A stretch of 64,000 bases of DNA from Candidatus Omnitrophota bacterium. GTDB lineage: Bacteria > Ratteibacteria > UBA8468 > B48-G9 > JAFGKM01. This document shows positions 52,760 to 61,297 of this stretch, in pieces. Location: contig JAMWDI010000002.1 in the NCBI GenBank assembly GCA_023819375.1, forward strand, positions 57,076 to 121,075, given 5' to 3'. The notes beneath the pieces were generated by a model, which ran no database searches, had not been told where the DNA came from, and saw only the letters and a program-made list of their open reading frames with translations. Position numbers and translations under genes: made by a program. Position 1 is the stretch's first letter. Every line of letters begins with the position of its first letter.

Positions 52760-52930
52760 TTAAGCAGGTGTTTTCCTTTTTTCACTTCCATATCCTTCCC
52801 CAAACCAATATCTTTCACTTGTTTTTATAAATTTAATCATTTCTTCTCTATTTTCAAATTTTTTCCATTTAAGTGGTTTATCTGGTTTCCCCTCTTTATA
52901 TGTTTCTCCAAGAACTTTTTTATTTTCCAT
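52760..52930 (-). CDS. 56-residue unknown protein in the acetyl-CoA synthase cluster
   Basis: A short frame starts at an ATG after GGAGGAGAAAA and reads MENKKVLGETYKEGKPDKPL, continuing with WKKFENREEMI and ending RKTPA. It overlaps cooC by 11 bases and ends 11 bases before acsD, and every neighbour is a known gene of the pathway. It is charged and soluble with aromatic residues (RYWFGEGYG). I recognise no family. The ribosome site and snug spacing make it likely real. Confidence 0.7.
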   Translation of the reverse strand: MENKKVLGETYKEGKPDKPLKWKKFENREEMIKFIKTSERYWFGEGYGSEKRKTPA

Positions 52931-53687
52931 TTTTCTCCTCCATTTTATTTACTATATTCTCAAGATAATCCAAAATTTCAGGAACTGCTTCCCATGGAGT
53001 TAGTCCTTTTAATTCACTTTTTTTAAATTCACTAAAATATGGAATAAAACCAAGGATTTCCATTCTATTTAACTTTTTTCTCATAAATTCTTTTTCTTCA
53101 TCTAATTCAACTTTATTTCCGATTACTCCTATTTTTTTTATTTTTATTTCTTTTGCTAAATTTTCTATCCTTTCTGTTGTTTCAATACTTTTTTCTGTTG
53201 GTTCAGTTATTATAAGTAACCAGTCAATTCCTTCTGTTGTTCCTCTTCCAAGATGTTCAATGCCTGCAGGCATATCAAGGATAACAACTTCATTCCTTTT
53301 TAAAATCAAATTTCTTAAAATTGCTTTTAAAAAAGCATTTTCAGGACACATACATCCTAAACCTCCGCCTTTTACAGTTCCCATAATTCCAAAAAGCAAA
53401 TTCCCATTCTTATAAAAAAATTTATCTGGGATATCGTCAACCTCTGGATTCATTTTAAAAAATATAGGTCTTTCATCTGGTTTTGTTCCTGTTCTTTCTG
53501 CAATAATTTCTTTAAGTTCAATTAAAGGAATAATTTCCTCTTTTATATTTAAAGTTGATTTTAAATTGGCATCAGGATCAGCATCAATTAAAATAACCCT
53601 TTTCCCCTTTTTTAAATATATTTGAGAAAGACAGGCAGCAATTGTTGTTTTTCCAGTCCCACCCTTTCCAGATATTGCAATTTTCAT
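52920..53687 (-). CDS. cooC: CooC/AcsF nickel-insertion ATPase
   Basis: The 255-residue MinD-like ATPase has the deviant Walker A GKGGTGKTT (residues 7-15), IDADPDANLKSTL (switch I) and VVILDMPAGIEHLGRG (Walker B/switch II). A CMCP motif (GLGCMCPENAF) supplies the cysteines of the CooC dimer zinc/nickel site. It matures CO dehydrogenase or ACS. It is the first gene of the cluster, with a promoter ending only about ten bases before the ATG and no Shine-Dalgarno. Confidence 0.93.
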   Translation of the reverse strand: MKIAISGKGGTGKTTIAACLSQIYLKKGKRVILIDADPDANLKSTLNIKEEIIPLIELKEIIAERTGTKPDERPIFFKMNPEVDDIPDKFFYKNGNLLFGIMGTVKGGGLGCMCPENAFLKAILRNLILKRNEVVILDMPAGIEHLGRGTTEGIDWLLIITEPTEKSIETTERIENLAKEIKIKKIGVIGNKVELDEEKEFMRKKLNRMEILGFIPYFSEFKKSELKGLTPWEAVPEILDYLENIVNKMEEKNGK

Positions 53688-53696
53688 AAGGAAAAA

Positions 53697-53725
53697 ATTT
53701 TAAAACATAAAAACTAAAAAGTCAA
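53697..53725 (-). promoter_or_regulatory. Promoter of the CO dehydrogenase/ACS cluster
   Basis: On the minus strand TTGACT (53725-53720), 17 bases, TAAAAT (53702-53697). Transcription would start about three bases before the cooC ATG, so the mRNA is nearly leaderless. Confidence 0.7.
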
Positions 53726-53752
53726 ATTTTTAACATTAATTAGAAAACAAAT

Positions 53753-53781
53753 TTGACAGAGAAGATAAATAAAATTTAAAT
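53753..53781 (+). promoter_or_regulatory. Promoter for the membrane spermidine-synthase-like gene
   Basis: TTGACA (53753-53758), 17 bases, TTAAAT (53776-53781). It diverges from the cooC promoter; the two do not overlap. The ATG at 53802 has no Shine-Dalgarno within the roughly 14-base leader. Confidence 0.7.
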
Positions 53782-53801
53782 TTAGTAAACAACACAAGAA
53801 A

Positions 53802-56069
53802 ATGAAAAAAGTTTTAAATTTTGTAGTTCTGATTACTGGTTTTTCTGGGTTCTGTGTCCAGATGCTTTTTATAAGAGAACTTCTAATTATTTTTTCTGGC
53901 AATGAACTGTCTCTCGGTATAATCTTTACAAACTGGTTAATTTTTGAAGGTCTTGGTAGTTATCTTGCAGGTAAAAAAACTAAATTTTTTTTAAACAATC
54001 CTGAAAATTTTTCAACTTTAACCTTGGTTTTTGCTTTCTATATTCCATTTAACATTTATTTCATCCGAATTTTTAAAAACCTTATCGGAATTTCAATCAC
54101 CCAACCTTTTGTCATTACTCAAATTTTATACTGTTCATTTTTTACACTTTTTATTCCATCTTTAATACATGGAGCACTTTTTACACTCTCCTGCAAAATT
54201 TATTCAGATTTGTTAGATGAAAAAGAAAAATCTCCAGGAATTACTTACATTTATGAAACTATAGGCACAATTTTAGGTGGATTAATTTGGACATATTTTT
54301 TGATACGACATCTTCATTCATTTGATATTGCTTTTTTAATTTCTGCATTAAACTTTCTCATATCCTTTTTAGTTCTTTTTTATTTTTCGCAAAAAAATAA
54401 TTTTTCAATTAAAACAAGAATAATTTTCTCTTTTTTGTTTTTTCTATTTATCATTTTTTCTTTTTTTACAAAATTGCCTGAAAAACTTCAAAATATCACA
54501 ATATCAAAACAATGGAAAAATATTAACATTATTCACTATAAAAATTCAATTTATGGAAATATCACAATAAGCGAAAATAAAGGACAATATACATTTTTTA
54601 TCAATGGAATACCTCAATTTTCTATACCTGTTCCTGATATAAGTTATGTAGAAGAATTTGTCCATTTGCCTTTACTTTTACATCCCTCACCTGAAAATGT
54701 TCTTATTATAGGTGGGAATTTTGAAATGATTAATGAAATTTTGAAATACAGAACAATAAAATCAATTGAATACATTGAAATAGACCCTATTCTTATTGAC
54801 ACGATAAAAAAATTACCCCCTGATTTAATTAAAGTTTTTGAAAATGAAAAAGTTAAAATAATTAATGAAGATGGAAGATTTTATTTAAATAAAACAAAAA
54901 AGAAATACGATATAATTTTCATTGGAATTTCTGAACCAACAAATTTACAATCTAACAGATTTTTCACAAGAGAATTTTTTAATATTTCAAAAAATAAATT
55001 AAATAAAAGCGGAATATTAACTTTTGCAATTTATGGTTCCTTAAGTTATCAAAGTGAAGAATTAAATAAACTTCATAAATGTATTTTTGAAACCATAAAT
55101 TCTGTATTTCATTCTAACTTTTCTTCAAATTATAAAATAAGAGTTTTCCCAGGGATGGGTAAATTTCTTTATCTTGCGTCAGAAAATGAAAAAATTTTGT
55201 GGATTGATAGAATTGAAAAAGAAAAATACGGAAACTCAAATTTTTATCTTAATTATAAACTCCATTTTGGATGGTTTAACTTTTATTCTAACCTTATTCA
55301 CAAAGAAAAAATTATTGATATAAATTATGATTTCAAACCGATCGGTGTTTTTTATTCTATTTCATATTGGAATACAATTTTTGCACCATACATAAAATTT
55401 CTTTTTAAATTAATTGAAAAGATAAATTTACTTAAAATCCTATCTTTTTTATCCTTAATTTTTTTAGTTTTAATCTTTTCAAAAAATAAATTTTGTAAAC
55501 CAATCCCATTTGCTATATTTTCAACTGGTTTTTCTGGCATAATATATAACCTTATCATAATCTTTGTGTTTCAAATAATTTACGGATACATATTCTATTT
55601 AATTGGAATTTTGACGACTTTTTTTATGATTGGTTCAACATTAGGTGCACTTAGAGCAAACTTTATATTAAAACATTACAGAAATCTAAAAAAATTTTTT
55701 ACCCTAACAGAAATAATTATAATATCTTACTCAATTTTGCTCCCCTTTTTTATTACACTATTTTCAAAATTCAACCAAAATTTCGGATCTTCCAATTTTT
55801 CAATATTTATATTTTTACTTTTTTCCTTTATAAGTGGCTTTCTTGTGGGAATGCAATTTCCACTTGCAAACGTCATATATTTGAAACATGAAAAAAATAA
55901 TATAGGTAAAACAGTAGGAATTCTTTACAGTAGTGACTTAATAGGGGGTTGTATCGGTGGACTTTTAGGAAGTTTATTTTTCTTCCCTGTTTTAGGAATT
56001 TTCAATACCTGTATAATTGTTTTTTTCTTGAAAATAATTAGTTTACTTAATCTTATCATCAAAGTATAA
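53802..56069 (+). CDS. Membrane protein with spermidine-synthase-like domain
   Basis: The 755 residues have about six N-terminal transmembrane segments (to about 215), a cytoplasmic methyltransferase-like fold (about 240-430) and seven or more C-terminal segments (about 520-750). The central domain follows spermidine synthase: VLIIGGNFEMINEILKYRTI, YIEIDPILI, INEDGRFYL and FFTREFFNISKNKL. The glycine loop GGGDG is changed to GGNFE, so it may not bind the usual cofactor. Such membrane forms are widespread and poorly characterised. Confidence 0.75.
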   Translation: MKKVLNFVVLITGFSGFCVQMLFIRELLIIFSGNELSLGIIFTNWLIFEGLGSYLAGKKTKFFLNNPENFSTLTLVFAFYIPFNIYFIRIFKNLIGISITQPFVITQILYCSFFTLFIPSLIHGALFTLSCKIYSDLLDEKEKSPGITYIYETIGTILGGLIWTYFLIRHLHSFDIAFLISALNFLISFLVLFYFSQKNNFSIKTRIIFSFLFFLFIIFSFFTKLPEKLQNITISKQWKNINIIHYKNSIYGNITISENKGQYTFFINGIPQFSIPVPDISYVEEFVHLPLLLHPSPENVLIIGGNFEMINEILKYRTIKSIEYIEIDPILIDTIKKLPPDLIKVFENEKVKIINEDGRFYLNKTKKKYDIIFIGISEPTNLQSNRFFTREFFNISKNKLNKSGILTFAIYGSLSYQSEELNKLHKCIFETINSVFHSNFSSNYKIRVFPGMGKFLYLASENEKILWIDRIEKEKYGNSNFYLNYKLHFGWFNFYSNLIHKEKIIDINYDFKPIGVFYSISYWNTIFAPYIKFLFKLIEKINLLKILSFLSLIFLVLIFSKNKFCKPIPFAIFSTGFSGIIYNLIIIFVFQIIYGYIFYLIGILTTFFMIGSTLGALRANFILKHYRNLKKFFTLTEIIIISYSILLPFFITLFSKFNQNFGSSNFSIFIFLLFSFISGFLVGMQFPLANVIYLKHEKNNIGKTVGILYSSDLIGGCIGGLLGSLFFFPVLGIFNTCIIVFFLKIISLLNLIIKV

Positions 56070-56078
56070 TGTTTTTTG

Positions 56079-57146
56079 ATGGGAAATAAATTTGTTAAAA
56101 TATTCATATTCATTGTTTGCCTTTGTTTTACCTTTTTATCTTTAATTTCAAAAAGTGAAGAAAATAAAAAATCCAAGAATGAAAAATTACAAATGAAGCC
56201 TGCAATAGACCCTAATTTTGAACCATCTTATTTAAAACTGCACAAATCAGGAGAACTTAAAAAAAGAGCAGAAGAATTATGGAAAATTATGGAAAAATGT
56301 GCTTTATGTCCAAGAAATTGTGGAGTAAATCGCCTGAAAGGCCAAATAGGTTTTTGTCGTGCCCCAGGAACAAAACTTATTATATCTTCATATTTTCCAC
56401 ATTTTGGAGAAGAGAAAGGCCTTGTAGGTAGAGGAGGCTCTGGAACAATATTTTTAACTCACTGTAATTTAAAATGTGTATTCTGTCAAAACTGGGAGAT
56501 AAGCCATCTTGGAAAAGGATATGAAATAACTATTGAAAAACTTGCAGATATAATGCTTGAACTCCAAAACATGGGATGTCATAATATCAACTTTGTTACA
56601 CCAACCCATTATTCTCCTCATATTTTAAAAGCAATTGATATATCTGCAGGAAAAGGATTAAGATTACCGATTGTTTATAATACAAGTGGGTGGGAGAAAG
56701 TTGAAATACTTAAATTTTTTGATGGTGTTGTAGATATATATTTACCTGATTTTAAATACTGGGATCCAAAAATGTCAAAAAAATACTCTCAAGGTGCAGA
56801 AAGTTATCCAGAAATAACAAAAAAGGCAATACTTGAAATGCATAGACAAGTTGGAGTGGCAAAACCTGCAAAAGATGGAATTATATACAGGGGCCTTATA
56901 ATAAGACATCTTGTTATGCCAAACAATGTTTCAGGTTCTGAAAGTATATTAACTTGGATAGCAGAAAATCTTCCAAAAGACACCTATGTAAATATTATGC
57001 CTCAATACACTCCCTATTATAAAGCATTTGACTATCCTGAAATAGCAAGGAGAGTAACCCCTGAAGAATATAAAAAAGTGGTAAAAAAAGCAAGAGAACT
57101 TGGACTTACAAATCTTGATGTTAGAATTTATTTTTCTTTTGATTAA
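56079..57146 (+). CDS. PflX-like radical SAM protein with N-terminal signal
   Basis: The protein (355 residues from the ATG at 56079) has a hydrophobic N-terminus (about 5-22), unusual for a radical SAM enzyme, then a charged linker. The core has CALCPRNCGVNRLKGQIGFC, the cluster motif CNLKCVFC (C-x3-C-x2-C) and NWEISHLGKG, which places it in the PflX/COG1313 group related to pyruvate formate-lyase activators. It begins ten bases after the membrane protein gene, so they form an operon. Substrate unknown. Confidence 0.82.
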   Translation: MGNKFVKIFIFIVCLCFTFLSLISKSEENKKSKNEKLQMKPAIDPNFEPSYLKLHKSGELKKRAEELWKIMEKCALCPRNCGVNRLKGQIGFCRAPGTKLIISSYFPHFGEEKGLVGRGGSGTIFLTHCNLKCVFCQNWEISHLGKGYEITIEKLADIMLELQNMGCHNINFVTPTHYSPHILKAIDISAGKGLRLPIVYNTSGWEKVEILKFFDGVVDIYLPDFKYWDPKMSKKYSQGAESYPEITKKAILEMHRQVGVAKPAKDGIIYRGLIIRHLVMPNNVSGSESILTWIAENLPKDTYVNIMPQYTPYYKAFDYPEIARRVTPEEYKKVVKKARELGLTNLDVRIYFSFD

Positions 57147-57161
57147 CTTATTTATAAAAAA

Positions 57162-57190
57162 TTGACAGAAAAACTAAAAAATTCTAATTT
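57162..57190 (+). promoter_or_regulatory. Promoter of cas6
   Basis: TTGACA (57162-57167), 17 bases, TAATTT (57185-57190). The expected start of transcription is at or beside the A of the cas6 ATG (57197). Confidence 0.7.
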
Positions 57191-57196
57191 TTTTAT

Positions 57197-58126
57197 ATGA
57201 GTTTTGATTTTTTAGAAAATCTTAAATTTAACATTCTAACTTTCTCAATTATGCCTGAAAACAAAATCAGTTTACCATTATTTAAAGGAGCAACAATCAG
57301 GGGTGGACTTGGCTATTCCTTTAAAAAAATTATATGTTTAAGAAAAAATAAAAATTGCGAAGAATGTGATTTATTTCAAACCTGTATATATATAACTTTT
57401 TTTGAACCAAAAATAAAAAACGAAAAAGAAAAAATAGAAGAAATCCCGAGACCTTATGTGATTGAATTTCCAACTGAAAGAAAAAATGTTTATAAAATTG
57501 GTGAAAAAATCCAATTTAATTTCATTCTTTTTGGAAAATCCATTCAATACTTTCCTTATTTTTTTCTCTCTTTTATTGAACTTGGTAAAATAGGTATAGG
57601 AAAATTTAAAGAAAAATTTTACATTGATGAAGTTTTTCAAATTTATCCGTCTTTAAAAAGTATCTTCAAATATGGTAATGAATTTATTGAAAAGGTTGAA
57701 GAAAAAAACTTCAAAATTGAATTCAAAGAGATAAATAAAATAAGAATAAAATTTATAACACCAGTAAAAATAAAACACGAGGGAAAATTTATTCAAATTC
57801 CTGAATTTCCTATATTTTTAAAAGCGATCTTAAGAAGAATTTCACAAATTCTATATTTTTGGTGTGATTATAAGGAAAAACAAGATTTTTCTGAAATTCT
57901 GAAAGAAGCAGAAAAGATAAGAATAGAAGAATGCAATTTAAAATGGTTTGATTATAAGAGATATTCAACAAGACAAAATAGAGAAATGAAAATAGGGGGG
58001 ATAAAAGGAGAAATTATATATAAAGGAGAAATAGGAAAATTTTATCCATTAATTAAAGCAGGTTCTTATATTCATATTGGCAAAAATACTTCTTTTGGTC
58101 TTGGGAAATATATAATTTCTTCATAA
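57197..58126 (+). CDS. cas6: Cas6 pre-crRNA endoribonuclease
   Basis: The 309-residue RAMP protein belongs to the Cas6 group with a Cys cluster (CEECDLFQTC, residues 54-63) and a C-terminal IGGIKGEIIYKGEIGKFYPL then IKAGSYIHIGKNTSFGLGKY, the glycine-rich loop that closes the second ferredoxin fold. It would cut the repeat transcript to leave an 8-base 5' handle. It has no Shine-Dalgarno and its promoter abuts the ATG. It lies at the trailer end of the array, facing it. No other cas gene is in the window. Confidence 0.9.
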   Translation: MSFDFLENLKFNILTFSIMPENKISLPLFKGATIRGGLGYSFKKIICLRKNKNCEECDLFQTCIYITFFEPKIKNEKEKIEEIPRPYVIEFPTERKNVYKIGEKIQFNFILFGKSIQYFPYFFLSFIELGKIGIGKFKEKFYIDEVFQIYPSLKSIFKYGNEFIEKVEEKNFKIEFKEINKIRIKFITPVKIKHEGKFIQIPEFPIFLKAILRRISQILYFWCDYKEKQDFSEILKEAEKIRIEECNLKWFDYKRYSTRQNREMKIGGIKGEIIYKGEIGKFYPLIKAGSYIHIGKNTSFGLGKYIISS

Positions 58127-58178
58127 AACTTTTTTTTCACATTTTTTCCACATTTTGCTATAAGTTTAAATCTTTCAA
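58127..58178. other. Short AT-rich spacer between cas6 and the array trailer
   Basis: Fifty-two bases of low-complexity sequence with two CACATTTT repeats. No leader-like features or promoter are evident here, in keeping with the array being read from the other side. Confidence 0.6.
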
Positions 58179-58215
58179 AAATATATCCCCTTTAAAACGG
58201 GTCATTTTTTCCAAC
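58179..58215 (-). repeat. Degenerate terminal repeat (trailer)
   Basis: The first six bases of the plus-strand repeat (GTCGCA) are replaced by AAATAT while the remaining 31 match exactly. On the transcribed strand this removes the handle-like 3' end. It marks the oldest end of the array. Confidence 0.9.
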
Positions 58216-60725
58216 AGATGAAAATAACTTAACAATTGAAGCAACTTATATAGGTGTCGCAATCCCCTTTAAAACGGGTCATTTTTTCCAACATGATTTA
58301 TAAAAAACACTTGACAAAATTTTTAAAATATGAGTCGCAATCCCCTTTAAAACGGGTCATTTTTTCCAACTTACTATTTTTCCTTCTTTCAATGCAGGAA
58401 TTGAAAGGTATCGTCGCAATCCCCTTTAAAACGGGTCATTTTTTCCAACATGGGCATTTTATTGTCAGGTTTAAAGGAGAATTCTTAACTCGCAATCCCC
58501 TTTAAAACGGGTCATTTTTTCCAACTACATCCAGGAATAAAAATTTACATTTGGGATTGGTGGGTCGCAATCCCCTTTAAAACGGGTCATTTTTTCCAAC
58601 AATATGTGGAAAGGAGTTGGATAGTCAAGGGCTTGGTGGGCGTCGCAATCCCCTTTAAAACGGGTCATTTTTTCCAACGTGAAAGAAAGGCAAGGGGATA
58701 CTACGGAACAATGGGAAGTCGCAATCCCCTTTAAAACGGGTCATTTTTTCCAACAAGAACGGATTGCTTTAAGACTTATGACTGATACAGATTTGTCGCA
58801 ATCCCCTTTAAAACGGGTCATTTTTTCCAACGTGTTTTCTGGCATTCAACAACAAAAACTTCATTTCAAACAGGTCGCAATCCCCTTTAAAACGGGTCAT
58901 TTTTTCCAACGGAGCAATCTCTTTTCCGTTTTCTTGTTGAATATCAAAAGGTCGCAATCCCCTTTAAAACGGGTCATTTTTTCCAACGTATATACTGGGG
59001 GGTTAGGAAAGAGGGGGTTATTATATAGTCGCAATCCCCTTTAAAACGGGTCATTTTTTCCAACTCTCTTGCTTCTAAATATAATGACAGAGAGTTAAGA
59101 ATTGGTCGCAATCCCCTTTAAAACGGGTCATTTTTTCCAACGCAACAAAGGTTTGGCCTTCTGGTTTTTTTAATGATTTTGTCGCAATCCCCTTTAAAAC
59201 GGGTCATTTTTTCCAACACGCGTATGACGCGTTGCAGGCAAGAACAAACCCCAGAGTGTCGCAATCCCCTTTAAAACGGGTCATTTTTTCCAACTCGTTT
59301 TTTTAGGCCTTACCATCATTGAAACCTATTATAATAGTCGCAATCCCCTTTAAAACGGGTCATTTTTTCCAACTTGTTGTGATTGAAGGTTTCTATGAAG
59401 GTCTTTACATAGAGTCGCAATCCCCTTTAAAACGGGTCATTTTTTCCAACCAAGTGGTGGGAATTTAGCAGATGGGACTTACTATGTTTGTCGCAATCCC
59501 CTTTAAAACGGGTCATTTTTTCCAACTTTATTTATTTCTCAAATCAATTTCAAGCAAGTTTACAACTGTCGCAATCCCCTTTAAAACGGGTCATTTTTTC
59601 CAACTTCTGGCTTTCTCCTTGCTTGTATAATTCAATAATTGAGTTAGTCGCAATCCCCTTTAAAACGGGTCATTTTTTCCAACGTGTCAAGAGTTTAACA
59701 AATATTGTTAAGAAATATAACATAGTCGCAATCCCCTTTAAAACGGGTCATTTTTTCCAACGATTTAGGAGAATTAGGAGAATTTGAGACTTGGAGTGCA
59801 AGAGTCGCAATCCCCTTTAAAACGGGTCATTTTTTCCAACCTGTAATATATCCGTTCCTATCAATTCCTGTTGACATTTTTGTCGCAATCCCCTTTAAAA
59901 CGGGTCATTTTTTCCAACAGATGAAAATAACTTAACAATTGAAGCAACTTATATAGGTGTCGCAATCCCCTTTAAAACGGGTCATTTTTTCCAACAAAAA
60001 TTGGCATCCGGATGATGCTGACTTTAGCTTAGATTGTCGCAATCCCCTTTAAAACGGGTCATTTTTTCCAACGAGGTATATTTCATGAATAACTTTACGG
60101 GCAAAATAAAATGTCGCAATCCCCTTTAAAACGGGTCATTTTTTCCAACAAGTAGAATAAATGAGATGTGTAAAGTTGTAAACTTGCTTGAGTCGCAATC
60201 CCCTTTAAAACGGGTCATTTTTTCCAACTTCTAAGAAAACTTTTTCCTTTAAGCGAGTTTGTAGGTTAAGTCGCAATCCCCTTTAAAACGGGTCATTTTT
60301 TCCAACGAGAAGAGAAGAGAGTGATTGAGTTGTTTGAGGAAGCAAGTCGCAATCCCCTTTAAAACGGGTCATTTTTTCCAACAAATTCAAGGGCTAATAT
60401 TGGTGCAAGTGATATTATTTGTCGCAATCCCCTTTAAAGCGGGTCATTTTTTCCAACTGTATATACTGGGTGGGTTAGGAAAGAGAGGGGGTATATTAGT
60501 CGCAATCCCCTTTAAAGCGGGTCATTTTTTCCAACTGAAATAGGATGCGATGGAGCAGGTTTCCAAGTAGAGTCGCAATCCCCTTTAAAGCGGGTCATTT
60601 TTTCCAACACGCAACAGCGAAAAACGCAAAACGCAACAGCAAAAACCGGTCGCAATCCCCTTTAAAGCGGGTCATTTTTTCCAACACTGGGAGAGGTGCA
60701 AACCTTGTTACCTCTTATGGGAAGA

Positions 60726-60914
60726 GTCGCAATCCCCTTTAAAGCGGGTCATTTTTTCCAACATTTGATTATCTAAGTGCCAAAATTTTCGATCTTCATA
60801 AGTCGCAATCCCCTTTAAAACGGGTCATTTTTTCCAACGCGAGGATAAAGAGGAGACTAGGAAGAGCGATTAGAAAAGTCGCAATCCCCTTTAAAGCGGG
60901 TCATTTTTTCCAAC
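60726..60914 (-). repeat. Duplicated array segment, copy 1
   Basis: Three repeats and two spacers (spacers starting ATTTGATTATC and GCGAGGATAAAG) are identical over 189 bases to 61109-61297, 383 bases away. The middle repeat is standard type and the outer two are the variant type in both copies. Confidence 0.95.
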
Positions 60915-61108
60915 TAGGAAAACCTCTCCTTGAACTTTCTGGGAAGGGGAGAGTCGCAATCCCCTTTAAAGCGGGTCATTTTTTCCAACGGGTAAAAAGT
61001 GTTGTAGGAGAAAAGGAAGAAAATACAATAGTCGCAATCCCCTTTAAAGCGGGTCATTTTTTCCAACCCTATTTTAATTCAAAAATTAAATTTAGAAAAA
61101 ATAGAAGA

Positions 61109-61297
61109 GTCGCAATCCCCTTTAAAGCGGGTCATTTTTTCCAACATTTGATTATCTAAGTGCCAAAATTTTCGATCTTCATAAGTCGCAATCCCCTTTA
61201 AAACGGGTCATTTTTTCCAACGCGAGGATAAAGAGGAGACTAGGAAGAGCGATTAGAAAAGTCGCAATCCCCTTTAAAGCGGGTCATTTTTTCCAAC
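61109..61297 (-). repeat. Duplicated array segment, copy 2
   Basis: Second copy of the 189-base segment at 60726-60914. The three unit spacers between the copies are unique. Confidence 0.95.

Noticed and set aside
56079..57146. AmmeMemoRadiSam-type radical SAM protein
   Set aside because: The PRNCGVNR and GFC motifs fit the PflX group, and no AMMECR1 or Memo gene is adjacent.
58127..58178. CRISPR leader between cas6 and the array
   Set aside because: The adjoining repeat is degenerate, the stretch is only 52 bases and no promoter is visible; these are trailer features.
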